Origin: Prevotella sp.
Lineage (GTDB): Bacteria > Bacteroidota > Bacteroidia > Bacteroidales > Bacteroidaceae
Assembly (NCBI GenBank): GCA_022771625.1
Contig: JALFCW010000058.1
Coordinates: forward strand, 1 to 48,496
Length of the DNA: 48,496 nt
Direction of reading: 5' to 3'
A program made the translations under genes and the position numbers. Numbering within the stretch: the first letter of the stretch is position 1; each line of letters begins with the position of its first letter. Positions 36,373 to 44,881 of the stretch are shown here, one piece after another. Under the pieces are notes generated by a model. It had not been told where the DNA came from. It worked only from the letters and a program-made list of their open reading frames with translations, and made no database searches.

Positions 36373-36762
36373 ATGAAAAAGCAACTATTTTTACTGCTAA
36401 CCCTTGTGGTAGCAACATTTGCATTCGTCTCATGTAGCAATGACGATGATGACAATCAGTATGACCCTGCCATTGTTGGCACATGGAAGATTACTGAAGT
36501 TAAAACAAGCCAGTCTGGTACATATATTAACTGGCCATTCAAGACAACGTATGCCTCATTCAAGTCTGACGGCACATACTATGGTTCTGGATATTTCGGA
36601 AACGGTAGCGGCACATGGTCAATAAAGGGCAACACAGTGAATACCTATGTTGATGGAGATCTGTATGCCTCGTATGAGATTATTTCAGTAACATCAACAA
36701 CATCTGAGTTGAAGATGTCAATGGATGGCGAATCTATATGGATAAAATGCAAGAAGGAGTAA
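36373..36762 (+). CDS. Small lipocalin-like lipoprotein
   Basis: This 129-residue protein has a lipoprotein signal: a basic start, a hydrophobic stretch, and cysteine 21 in an AFVSCSND context. An acidic DDDD linker follows, as is common in Bacteroidetes surface lipoproteins. The mature part contains IVGTWKITEV, FKSDGTYYGSG and GTWSIKGNTV, a beta-barrel pattern resembling the lipocalin-like domains of this phylum. A strong terminator follows. It stands alone between the helicase unit and the non-coding region, and no link to defence is visible. Ligand and function are unknown. Confidence 0.75.
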   Translation: MKKQLFLLLTLVVATFAFVSCSNDDDDNQYDPAIVGTWKITEVKTSQSGTYINWPFKTTYASFKSDGTYYGSGYFGNGSGTWSIKGNTVNTYVDGDLYASYEIISVTSTTSELKMSMDGESIWIKCKKE

Positions 36763-36784
36763 TGACTCCATGAATATTCGAAAA

Positions 36785-36817
36785 AAGGATGGCAGGGCTA
36801 ATTGCCTTGCCATCCTT
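36785..36817 (+). terminator. Terminator after the lipoprotein gene
   Basis: AAGGATGGCAGGGC at 36785-36798 pairs with GCCTTGCCATCCTT at 36804-36817 across a five-base loop, with a single G-T pair. It is a strong stem, preceded by an A-run and followed by a modest T/A-rich stretch, so it may act in both directions. Confidence 0.75.
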
Positions 36818-37301
36818 TAATATATATAACTAAGGTGTGAGCAATGGAAGAAAGATTTTTCCATTTGGCCAATCGTTGATTAGCCAATTATTGCTTCCTT
36901 CGGCAAAAGCCAATAAATATAGAACTAGGACATTAAGTTTGATGTGGTAATAGATAATAATTACTGTTTCCAAAATGTAAATAGTTCAAACGGAAGGCAA
37001 CAGAGAAGTCAATAAAAACATGCATTTTTGAACGTGTTTTTTAATGGTTTTGAGCGCGAATTTGCTAAATTAACATGATTTTAACATAAAAAATGAAGGA
37101 AATTAGCTCATATTTGCTCGAAATAATTGTTAAAAAGTGCGTTTTTAAGCCTAAAAACGGCTTCTACTATCACTACTGTCACTACTGCTGTCACTACTTA
37201 ACTCTATGATTATTAAATGTTTAACCTCAAAAGTGATAGCAGTGACAGTAAAAATCACAAAATATATAGTAAGGGTGTAGCATAACAATGCCTGTCCTTA
37301 A
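36818..37301. other. Non-coding stretch with TCACTACT repeats and an inverted partner
   Basis: No gene is visible. At 37165-37199 the motif (G/A)TCACTACT is repeated three times. At 37230-37249 a partial inverse (AAGTGATAGCAGTGACAGT) could fold back on it, giving about ten pairs. Similar sequences could be the end of an ancient mobile element. The rest is AT-rich and featureless to me. Confidence 0.4.
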
Positions 37302-37458
37302 GTCATAAGAACAGGGTATCCTAGGGTCATAAGAACAGGGTATCCTAAGGTCATAAGAACAGGGTATCCTAAGGTTATAAGAATAGGGCATTCAGTTATC
37401 AAGTGAATAGGGTGTTCAGTTTCCAAGTGAATAGGGCATTCAGTTACCAAGTGGATAG
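37302..37458. repeat. 24-bp minisatellite, about seven units
   Basis: Units start at 37302, 37326, 37350 and 37374 (type GTCATAAGAACAGGGTATCC), then at 37395, 37419 and 37443 (type GTTATCAAGTGAATAGGGTG). The period is 24 bases, with one 21-base step where the type changes. There are no unique spacers, so it is not a CRISPR array. It lies in non-coding DNA just left of the stranded promoter copy. Confidence 0.85.
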
Positions 37459-37476
37459 CCTCATTTGTCTTCATTT

Positions 37477-37622
37477 TGTGCATTTTTACTGCATAAAACT
37501 GATTATTTTGATTATATGTATAAAAAAAAGAGTGATAACATTTGGTGGTTTGTTTTCTTTTTACTAATTTTGCAGATAGATTTATAATAATCCGTATATG
37601 CCTACAAATAAGAACGCTCAAT
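37477..37622. repeat. Stranded copy of the operon promoter and WYL gene start
   Basis: This is nearly identical to 8195-8339. It includes the -33/-7 promoter pair (TAATTTTG near 37564-37571) and the codons for Met-Pro-Thr-Asn-Lys-Asn-Ala-Gln, after which the WYL coding sequence is missing and repeat R3 begins. The promoter may still fire toward the Fic gene. The copy indicates an earlier duplication of the operon front followed by deletion. Confidence 0.85.
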
Positions 37623-37623
37623 C

Positions 37624-37657
37624 GGGTCATAGGGACAGGTACCTCTGATTCGCAAGA
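37624..37657. repeat. Dispersed repeat R1 (copy 3 of 3)
   Basis: GGGACAGGTACCTCTGATTC with the CGCAAGA tail matches the copies at 6031-6069 and 14551-14590. It directly abuts the truncated WYL fragment, so it may mark one end of the deletion that removed the rest of that copy. Confidence 0.8.
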
Positions 37658-37712
37658 TGAACGAATATAATAAGGTATAATAAATTGCAAGAAATTATCG
37701 TTTAAGGTAGAT

Positions 37713-37722
37713 GGTATATACC
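37713..37722. promoter_or_regulatory. Palindrome GGTATATACC upstream of the Fic gene
   Basis: A perfect ten-base palindrome lies 40 bases before the Fic start codon, flanked by two TTTAAGG motifs. Its position suits an operator. Related GGTA motifs occur at the left edge of the window, which favours a dispersed sequence instead. I found no clear -33/-7 pair here. Confidence 0.3.
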
Positions 37723-37761
37723 TTTTAAGGTGTTTTTCTGCAAGAGTTAAATATAAAGCAC

Positions 37762-38826
37762 ATGGATAAAGTAACTCAAATAATGGAACGATGGAATGCT
37801 CTTCAGCCTCTTTCTGAAAGAGACAGGGAGCTGCTGAGCCGTCGCTTTACCATTGACTTCAACTACAACAGCAACCATATAGAAGGCAATACTCTGACTT
37901 ACGGTCAGACAGAAATATTGCTTATTTTTGGCAAGATTATTGGTGAAGCAGAAGTGAAAGACGTACAGGAGATGACAGCCAGCAATGTCGGTCTGAAAAT
38001 GATGCGAGAAGAGGCTCTGTTGAATGATGTGCCTTTGACGCAGAATTTCATTCGTACTTTGCATAAGACTCTTCTTCGTGAAGACTATACGGTTTATAGG
38101 AATCTTCCGGGTGGGCAGACTACCAGTTATACGATACATGCAGGGGTATATAAAACACGTCCCAATAGTGTCATAACGAGATATGGAGACAGATTTGAAT
38201 ATGCATCTCCTGAGGAAACACCAGCCTTGATGACTGATTTGATTGATTGGTATAACGAGGCTGAACAGTCGGGCAAATTCTCACCTATTGAGTTGGCAGC
38301 CATTTTTCATTATCGCTACATACGTATCCATCCATTCGAAGATGGGAATGGGCGTATTGCCAGATTGATGGTTAACTACATCCTCTCCCGACATGGCTAT
38401 CCCATGATCGTGGTGAGAAGCCGAAAGAAAAATGAATACTTGGAAGCACTCCATAAAACGGACCTTACTGTAGGACCAACGCCTTCACATGGGGCGCATG
38501 CTTCAAAGCGGGAAATACAGCAGTTTTTGACCTACTTCACCAATCTGTTTGTAGAAGAAGTGACATACAACGTACGTTTCTTGACAGAAAGGGGAGATAA
38601 TGTATGGTGGTTTGACGGAGAGAGTGTGAAATTCCGCTCCGACACAACCAGCAAGATGCTCAACCTGATGTATGCCCATCCGGATATCACCATTTCCCAA
38701 TTATCAGAAAGCACAGGGGTTAATGTGGCTTCTGTCAATAAACAAATAAGACAATTAACCACAAAAGGGTATATTCAGAGAGCTTCAAACGGTGATTGGA
38801 GGCTGATTATAACACCTTCCATCTGA
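37762..38826 (+). CDS. Fic-family protein adenylyltransferase (class II)
   Basis: This 354-residue Fic enzyme would transfer AMP from ATP to a hydroxyl side chain of a target protein. The catalytic motif HPFEDGNGRIAR (190-201) is complete, with H190 as base and E193/D194 in the metal-binding position. The inhibitory helix motif SNHIEGN (S37, E41, G42) lies N-terminal to the Fic core, which makes it a self-inhibited class II Fic. A C-terminal winged helix (about 285-350) suggests autoregulation or DNA binding. It is the only intact gene between the repeat-rich region and the RhuM remnant. The target is unknown; it may be housekeeping or a defence-linked toxin. Confidence 0.88.
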   Translation: MDKVTQIMERWNALQPLSERDRELLSRRFTIDFNYNSNHIEGNTLTYGQTEILLIFGKIIGEAEVKDVQEMTASNVGLKMMREEALLNDVPLTQNFIRTLHKTLLREDYTVYRNLPGGQTTSYTIHAGVYKTRPNSVITRYGDRFEYASPEETPALMTDLIDWYNEAEQSGKFSPIELAAIFHYRYIRIHPFEDGNGRIARLMVNYILSRHGYPMIVVRSRKKNEYLEALHKTDLTVGPTPSHGAHASKREIQQFLTYFTNLFVEEVTYNVRFLTERGDNVWWFDGESVKFRSDTTSKMLNLMYAHPDITISQLSESTGVNVASVNKQIRQLTTKGYIQRASNGDWRLIITPSI

Positions 38827-38866
38827 TGAAGACAATCAATCATGGAATAATATAAAATCAAAACTG

Positions 38867-39000
38867 ATGGCAAAGAAACGAGAAATACCGAATCATACAA
38901 GACCGTTTGTTTAAGTCGGATTTTGATAAGTTCGACGATGGAGAAGGACTTATTTCTTTGGATTTTGAAAATTGATTGGAGGGTCACTGGGATATTCACT
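38867..39000 (+). pseudogene. RhuM gene remnant with right 118-bp repeat
   Basis: The first seven codons (ATG GCA AAG AAA CGA GAA ATA) match the start of the RhuM gene at 6101. They are joined directly to its 3' end, the 118-bp perfect direct repeat at 38883-39000. About 920 internal bases are missing; the joint falls on a short AAATAC match present at both ends of the lost part, and the frame is broken (stop at about 38912). The repeat runs two bases into the last sense codon of aat, so this joint also marks the right edge of the island against core genome. Confidence 0.85.
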
Positions 39001-39670
39001 TCAGCAGGCTCATATACTCTTCGTATGTGATATGCCGACCTCCCATAGATTTAAGATGTGCAGTCTCGAATTGACAGTCGATAAAGGCCCCGCCGATTTT
39101 GTCGAGCGCGCGAGCCAAATGAATCAATGCCAACTTGGAGGCACTGGGCACTAATGAAAACATGCTTTCGCCAAAGAAAGCATTGCGGATGGCAACTCCA
39201 TATAAGCCTCCCACGAGCTTTAAACTTTGCTCTTCGGAAGTGGCGTCACCTGGCTCCCATACCTCAACACTGGCGGCATAACCGAGACGATGTAATTCGG
39301 TGTAGGCCTTCATCATGTCAGAACCCAACCATGCCCCGAACTCATTATTGCGTCCGTCAACAGTGGAGCAGCCACGGATAACTCCCTCGAAATCCTTGTT
39401 GAAGGTGACGATATATTTCCCGTGGCGCATCAACTGTTTCATGGAGTGGCTGACGTGAATCTCTTTGGGAAATATGACAAAACGGTCTAACGGACAATAC
39501 CAATAGGGTTCGTCACACTCTTGATATGAGAACCATGGAAAAAAGCCGTTGCTATATGCCAAGAGCAGACGGTTGACGGATAAATCACCGCCAACCGCTA
39601 CAAGTCCGTCTTCCTCGCCCAAGTGTGGATCGGGAAACCATAGGTTTTCATCCAATTGATAAATTGCCAT
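38996..39670 (-). CDS. aat: Leucyl/phenylalanyl-tRNA-protein transferase
   Basis: This 224-residue enzyme attaches Leu or Phe from aminoacyl-tRNA to proteins with N-terminal Lys or Arg, creating a bacterial N-degron. The family's FPDP start region, the GGDLSVNRLLLAYSNGFFPW segment, GGLYGVAIRNAFFGESMFS and the C-terminal DCQFETAHLKSMGG element are all present at normal length. Its start overlaps the end of clpA by 23 bases on the same strand, and clpS lies just beyond, so the adaptor, unfoldase and transferase of the N-end-rule pathway form one operon. Its 3' end coincides with the edge of the duplicated RhuM fragment; the protein itself looks intact. Confidence 0.95.
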   Translation of the reverse strand: MAIYQLDENLWFPDPHLGEEDGLVAVGGDLSVNRLLLAYSNGFFPWFSYQECDEPYWYCPLDRFVIFPKEIHVSHSMKQLMRHGKYIVTFNKDFEGVIRGCSTVDGRNNEFGAWLGSDMMKAYTELHRLGYAASVEVWEPGDATSEEQSLKLVGGLYGVAIRNAFFGESMFSLVPSASKLALIHLARALDKIGGAFIDCQFETAHLKSMGGRHITYEEYMSLLK

Positions 39671-41867
39671 CTTTTATTCCAATTGTTATTTCACCACCGT
39701 TCTTCAGACTGCCAAACAATATCTCGCGCATGAGCAATGGTTTGAGTCGTTGGGCAATGACACGGTCCATCTCGCGTGCACCGTATTCGGGAGTGAAGCC
39801 TTCTTTCAACAGATATTCGAAAGCGTCGGGAATGAGATTCATCTTCACTTGCTTTGCCTCCAGTTTGGATTCCAACTCCCGCAATTTCTTTTGCAATATC
39901 AGGGTAGCCATCTGCTTGTTCATGTCGTGGAAAACCACTGTGCCCGACAGACGGTTGAGAAACTCCGGTTTGAAGGTCTTCTTCACTTGCTTCATCATTG
40001 CCTCGCCGCGGCTTACTGTGCCGTTGAATCCTATGGAAGCATGCGAGGCATACTGTGCCCCGGCATTCGAAGTCATTATCAGCACCACATTCCTGAAATC
40101 GGATTGCCGTCCCTTGTTGTCGGTGAGTCGGGCATAGTCCATCACCTGGAGCAGGATGTTGTAGATGTCCTGATGAGCCTTCTCGATTTCGTCGAGCAAC
40201 AAGACGCAGTTGGGAGACTTGCGTATGGCATCGGTCAGTAATCCTCCGTCTTCATAGCCTATGTAGCCCGCAGGCGAACCAATGAGTTTTGCAACGGTGT
40301 GTTTCTCGGTGTATTCGCTCATGTCGAAACGTGTGAGGGGAATGCCGAGCTCTTTCGAAAGAACGCGCGCCACCTCTGTCTTGCCTACACCCGTAGGACC
40401 TACGAAAAGCAAAGAGGCCAAGGGTTTGTTGTCGTCGAGCAGACCCGCTCTCGACATCTGCACCGACTCAACCACCTGACGTATGGCTTCGTCTTGTCCG
40501 TAGATTTGCGAAAGCATGCGATCGGCAAGTCTTTCCAATTGCTTGTAGTCATCGTCTTCAGCCTCTGACAATGCCTCCACCTTGCATGTCTTCGACAATA
40601 CATCTGCGATTTCCTTCTTGCCGATGGTCTTTGCGTTTTCCTCTATTTCCATTGCCGCACCAGCCTCGTCGATTAGGTCGATAGCCTTGTCGGGTAGGAA
40701 ACGTTCGTTGATATGCTTTGCACTTGCCTCTACTGCAAACGAGATGGCATCATCGGTATATTTCACACCGTGAAAATCTTCATATCGGGGTTTCAACTGC
40801 ATGATGATATTCTTTGCCTCGTCGATAGAAGGCTCGGTAATGTCTATCTGTTGAAAGCGACGAATGAGTCCCTTCGAGCGTGAGAAATGGCGGTTGTATT
40901 CCTCGTAGGTCGTAGAACCGATGAATCGTATCTTGCCGGATTCAAGATATGGCTTGAGCATATTAGAGGCATCCATAGCTCCATCGCCTATGGCTCCTGC
41001 CCCTACCAGCGTATGTATCTCGTCGATATAAACAATGTTGTTGTCGCTTTCTCCCAGCACGCCGTCCATTATCTGCTTGATGCGCTTCTCAAAGTCACCA
41101 CGGTATTGGGTGCCTGCAAGCAGAGTGCCCATGTCCAACTGATATATCTTGCTTCCTTGCAACCTCTTGGGCACCTTGTTTTCCTCTATGAGTCGGGTCA
41201 ATCCCCATACAAGGGCAGTCTTGCCCACGCCAGGTTCACCCACATGCAGTGGGTTGTTCTTGTCGCAGCGACAGAGCACCTGGATGGTGCGTTTCAGTTC
41301 ATGCTCTCTTCCGATAAGAGGATTATGCTTCAGATAATTGTCGTTCATGCAAGTCACGAGTTGCTTCCACGAAGATTTCGGTGATTTTGCCTCATCGTCA
41401 TTGTTTGCGTCAAATATCATATCATCATACTCGCAGAATTCAATCAATTCTCTCATGAAATACTGTTCATTGTCGCCAATAGAATCCTTCAGAAAATAGC
41501 TAGCCCAGGAATCATCTTTAAGCTCCAACAGTCCTTTCACCAAATGGGGAATGTCTATTGATTCCGCTCCACTGTTCTCCACATGCTTAATGGCATTATC
41601 TATCACTTGCCCTGTCTGTATTGACAGTTCCGGGTGGTATTCTATATCTTGTGGTACAACCTCAATGTTATCAAGAAAATCCTCAATCTTGTTGGCGAAA
41701 GTGAGTGGACTGCAATATGCAGCTAATGCGGAATTGAAATTGGAGTCTTCGACCAATGCTAAAAGCAAATGTTCGGGCATGACAAATTCATTCCTGAGTG
41801 TTTTGCAATACCCAAGCGCCGATTTTATTACACGTTCCACTCTTTCTGTCTGTTCTATTTCTGCCAT
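39648..41867 (-). CDS. clpA: ATP-dependent Clp protease ATP-binding subunit ClpA
   Basis: This 739-residue AAA+ unfoldase feeds substrates to the ClpP protease in the cytoplasm. An N-terminal Clp_N repeat domain (about 1-140, with a MPEHLLLALVED segment) binds the ClpS adaptor. The two ATPase modules have Walker A motifs VGEPGVGKT and VGPTGVGKT, each with a Walker B (IVYIDEIH and LLLDEIEKAH). A D2-small domain ends the protein. It begins two bases after the ClpS stop codon. ClpA rather than ClpB or ClpC identity is supported by the lack of a long middle coiled coil and by the clpS/aat context. Confidence 0.95.
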   Translation of the reverse strand: MAEIEQTERVERVIKSALGYCKTLRNEFVMPEHLLLALVEDSNFNSALAAYCSPLTFANKIEDFLDNIEVVPQDIEYHPELSIQTGQVIDNAIKHVENSGAESIDIPHLVKGLLELKDDSWASYFLKDSIGDNEQYFMRELIEFCEYDDMIFDANNDDEAKSPKSSWKQLVTCMNDNYLKHNPLIGREHELKRTIQVLCRCDKNNPLHVGEPGVGKTALVWGLTRLIEENKVPKRLQGSKIYQLDMGTLLAGTQYRGDFEKRIKQIMDGVLGESDNNIVYIDEIHTLVGAGAIGDGAMDASNMLKPYLESGKIRFIGSTTYEEYNRHFSRSKGLIRRFQQIDITEPSIDEAKNIIMQLKPRYEDFHGVKYTDDAISFAVEASAKHINERFLPDKAIDLIDEAGAAMEIEENAKTIGKKEIADVLSKTCKVEALSEAEDDDYKQLERLADRMLSQIYGQDEAIRQVVESVQMSRAGLLDDNKPLASLLFVGPTGVGKTEVARVLSKELGIPLTRFDMSEYTEKHTVAKLIGSPAGYIGYEDGGLLTDAIRKSPNCVLLLDEIEKAHQDIYNILLQVMDYARLTDNKGRQSDFRNVVLIMTSNAGAQYASHASIGFNGTVSRGEAMMKQVKKTFKPEFLNRLSGTVVFHDMNKQMATLILQKKLRELESKLEAKQVKMNLIPDAFEYLLKEGFTPEYGAREMDRVIAQRLKPLLMREILFGSLKNGGEITIGIKDGNLSIG

Positions 41868-41869
41868 GT

Positions 41870-42178
41870 CTATTCCTCTTCAGGTTCAACGGTTAGTCGC
41901 AATGGAAAGCCTTGTTCACGAGCCATGTTTGTGGCCTTGTTGGCTTTCGACACTGCAATGTCGTATGTATATATTCCCACTATGGCCTTGTTTGCGCGAT
42001 GCACTTGCAGCATAAGTGTTTCGGCCTTCTCATTACTGAAAAAGAAAACCGTCTTCAGCACCTCTACCACAAATTCCATTGTGGTAAAGTCGTCGTTGTG
42101 AATTATCACCTTATATCTGCGCGGCTCCTTAAGGTCGTTCTTCTGTCGCTCTCTGACATGAGATTGTTCTTGTGGCAT
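41870..42178 (-). CDS. clpS: Clp protease adaptor ClpS
   Basis: This adaptor of about 102 residues recognises N-degron residues and delivers proteins to ClpA. The core shows YKVIIHNDDFTTMEFVV, followed by a VHRANKAIVGIYTYDIA segment typical of ClpS. The conserved H in VHRANKA (normally VHxxGxG) is present, but the following Gly-x-Gly is altered to Asn-Lys-Ala, a Bacteroidetes-like variation. A longer in-frame start at 42232 would lie inside the upstream hairpin, so the ATG at 42178 (Met-Pro-Gln-Glu) is chosen. It forms an operon with clpA and aat. Confidence 0.92.
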   Translation of the reverse strand: MPQEQSHVRERQKNDLKEPRRYKVIIHNDDFTTMEFVVEVLKTVFFFSNEKAETLMLQVHRANKAIVGIYTYDIAVSKANKATNMAREQGFPLRLTVEPEEE

Positions 42179-42201
42179 ATTCGTATGTTTTATTGTATCT
42201 A

Positions 42202-42236
42202 AAAAGTGGTAACTCCTGATTGGGAGTACCACTTTT
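42202..42236 (-). terminator. Terminator between mscL and clpS
   Basis: AAAAGTGGTAACTCC (42202-42216) pairs with GGGAGTACCACTTTT (42222-42236) across TGATT with one bulge. On the minus strand a T-run follows the stem, so it ends mscL transcription and may tune read-through into clpS. Confidence 0.7.
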
Positions 42237-42287
42237 GAGTTATATAATAATGTAGATACACCTTATTATATTATAATGGAGGCAATC

Positions 42288-42719
42288 TTACTTCTTCAGT
42301 TCCTTGATAGCATCGCGAATTTCTGTGAGCAGAACCTCTTCCTTGGATGGTGTGGGAGGAGCTGCGGGAGCCTTGGCTTCTTCCTTCTTCTTCTTCTTTG
42401 CCAACTTGTTGATACCCTTCACGAGCATGAAGACGCAGAAGGCAATGATGGTGAAGTCGATGATGGTCTGGATGAAAGTACCGTAGTTGATGGTGGCAGC
42501 AGCCAATTCCTCACCTGCGATTTTCACTGTCGGAAGCTCAAATTTCAGGTCGGAGAAGTTGACACCGCCGATAAGCCATCCGATAGGAGGCATGATGATG
42601 TCATTGACGATTGAAGAGACGATTTTACCGAAAGCACCACCGATGATAACACCGACAGCCATGTCAACAGCATTGCCTTTTACGGCAAATTCCTTGAATT
42701 CGTTGATAAATTTACCCAT
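42288..42719 (-). CDS. mscL: Large-conductance mechanosensitive channel MscL
   Basis: This 143-residue inner-membrane channel opens under hypo-osmotic tension. The N-terminal helix and first membrane span ([30 protein letters not shown] region, about 8-40), the periplasmic loop (about 50-75) and the second span (about 80-103) are all recognisable. A lysine-rich cluster (KKKKKEE) and C-terminal helix complete the family pattern. It is transcribed away from gapA. Confidence 0.95.
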   Translation of the reverse strand: MGKFINEFKEFAVKGNAVDMAVGVIIGGAFGKIVSSIVNDIIMPPIGWLIGGVNFSDLKFELPTVKIAGEELAAATINYGTFIQTIIDFTIIAFCVFMLVKGINKLAKKKKKEEAKAPAAPPTPSKEEVLLTEIRDAIKELKK

Positions 42720-42752
42720 TGTTTTGATTTTTTATATTAATTAATACTACTT

Positions 42753-42787
42753 TTTGGCGCAAAATTAAAAAAAAAATTGTAACTTTG
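42753..42787 (+). promoter_or_regulatory. Promoter of gapA
   Basis: TAACTTTG at 42780-42787 is a good -7 element. The nearest TTTG (42753-42756) is 23 bases upstream, a little wider than usual. The leader to the gapA ATG is about 85 bases. Confidence 0.5.
42760..42767 (-). promoter_or_regulatory. Likely -7 element of mscL
   Basis: TAATTTTG on the minus strand, 41 bases upstream of the mscL start codon, fits the Bacteroidetes -7 consensus. No clear -33 partner was seen. It faces the gapA promoter. Confidence 0.4.
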
Positions 42788-42868
42788 CGCCCGAATAGAA
42801 GAAAAAGTGCATAAAATGTGCTAAATTCTAGGAAAAAGCGACTATATTAACCCTTTAATAATAAATAA

Positions 42869-43888
<1,020 letters not shown>

Positions 43889-43914
43889 TCCTATTAACTC
43901 AAATGATTTATTAG

Positions 43915-43948
43915 GCTGCCCGACACTTTCTTGTCGGGCAGCTTTTTT
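43915..43948 (+). terminator. Strong intrinsic terminator of gapA
   Basis: GCTGCCCGACA (43915-43925) pairs perfectly with TGTCGGGCAGC (43932-43942) across a six-base loop and is followed by six T residues. It lies between gapA and miaA and also excludes an upstream in-frame miaA start inside the hairpin. Confidence 0.95.
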
Positions 43949-43957
43949 CTTGTCTAT

Positions 43958-44881
43958 ATGAAGAAGATGATAACGATATTGGGGCCCACAGCTTGCGGAA
44001 AGACTTCGCTTGCTGCTGCATTGGCTGCCGACATCCACGCCGAGATAATCAGTGGCGACTCGCGCCAGGTGTATCGCGGTATGGACATCGGTACAGGTAA
44101 GGATCTCGCCGATTATAGGGTGGGGAACATCAATGTGCCTTATCATCTCATTGACATTGTTGAGCCAGGTACTAAATACAATGTGTATCAATACCAGCGC
44201 GACTTTTTGCGTGCATACGACGATATAGTGGGGAGAGGCGTCACACCCGTGCTCTGCGGAGGCTCCGGGCTTTATCTTGAGGCTGTGCTTAGAGGCTACC
44301 GAATGGCTCCAGTGCCTGAGAACAAGCCACTTAGGCAGAGCCTGGAGGGAAAGCCGCTTGCCGAACTGACTGAAATGCTGAATGACATCAAAAGCAGAAA
44401 AGGACAGAAAATGCACAATACCACGGATGTAGATACGGCCAAGAGAGCAATACGCGCCATCGAGATTGAACTCTATCAAGATGAGCATCCCGAGGATACG
44501 GAGGACATACAACCAGTGGATTCGCTCGTTATCGGACTCAAGATTGACGTGGAGCAGAGACGCGAGAGAATAACACGCCGACTGAAAGCCCGATTTGACG
44601 AGGGAATGGCCGATGAGATAAGGCGCATCATCGACGGCGGTGTGGCTCCAGAGGATTTGATTTACTACGGACTTGAATACAAGTACGTTACGGAATATGT
44701 TATTGGGCAACGTGATTTTGAGGAGACATTCCGCCTGCTCGAAATAGCCATACATCAATTTGCCAAGCGTCAGATGACTTGGTTCCGCGGTATGGAAAGG
44801 CGTGGCGTGGCAATTCATTGGATTGACTCGTCGTTGCCTATGGATGAAAAGATTAACGAGATTAAGAGACTATGGCAGTAG
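43958..44881 (+). CDS. miaA: tRNA dimethylallyltransferase
   Basis: This enzyme of about 307 residues adds a dimethylallyl group to adenosine 37 of tRNAs that read codons starting with U. The P-loop GPTACGKTSLAA begins near residue 8. The ISGDSRQVYRGMDIGTGK segment (substrate and tRNA contact region) and the DIVEPG and GGSGLY motifs follow. The DNA around an upstream in-frame start (43931) forms the gapA terminator, so the ATG at 43958 is preferred. The last ten bases overlap the start of the next gene, indicating coupling. Confidence 0.95.
   Translation: MKKMITILGPTACGKTSLAAALAADIHAEIISGDSRQVYRGMDIGTGKDLADYRVGNINVPYHLIDIVEPGTKYNVYQYQRDFLRAYDDIVGRGVTPVLCGGSGLYLEAVLRGYRMAPVPENKPLRQSLEGKPLAELTEMLNDIKSRKGQKMHNTTDVDTAKRAIRAIEIELYQDEHPEDTEDIQPVDSLVIGLKIDVEQRRERITRRLKARFDEGMADEIRRIIDGGVAPEDLIYYGLEYKYVTEYVIGQRDFEETFRLLEIAIHQFAKRQMTWFRGMERRGVAIHWIDSSLPMDEKINEIKRLWQ

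Noticed and set aside
37302..37458. Possible CRISPR array
   Set aside because: Units are directly tandem with no unique spacers and there are no cas genes. The same applies to the 33-bp and 21-bp arrays.
37298..37690. Minus-strand reading frame of 130 residues with eight-residue repeats
   Set aside because: It is a by-product of the 24-bp minisatellite and crosses the stranded promoter copy and repeat R3.
7037..39000. Integrative element with its own integrase
   Set aside because: No integrase, recombinase, transposase, relaxase or tRNA target was recognised anywhere in the window; the bounding repeat is a gene fragment rather than a typical attachment site.
43931..43957. Upstream start for miaA
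   Set aside because: It lies within the perfect gapA terminator hairpin; the ATG at 43958 directly precedes the family's conserved N-terminus.
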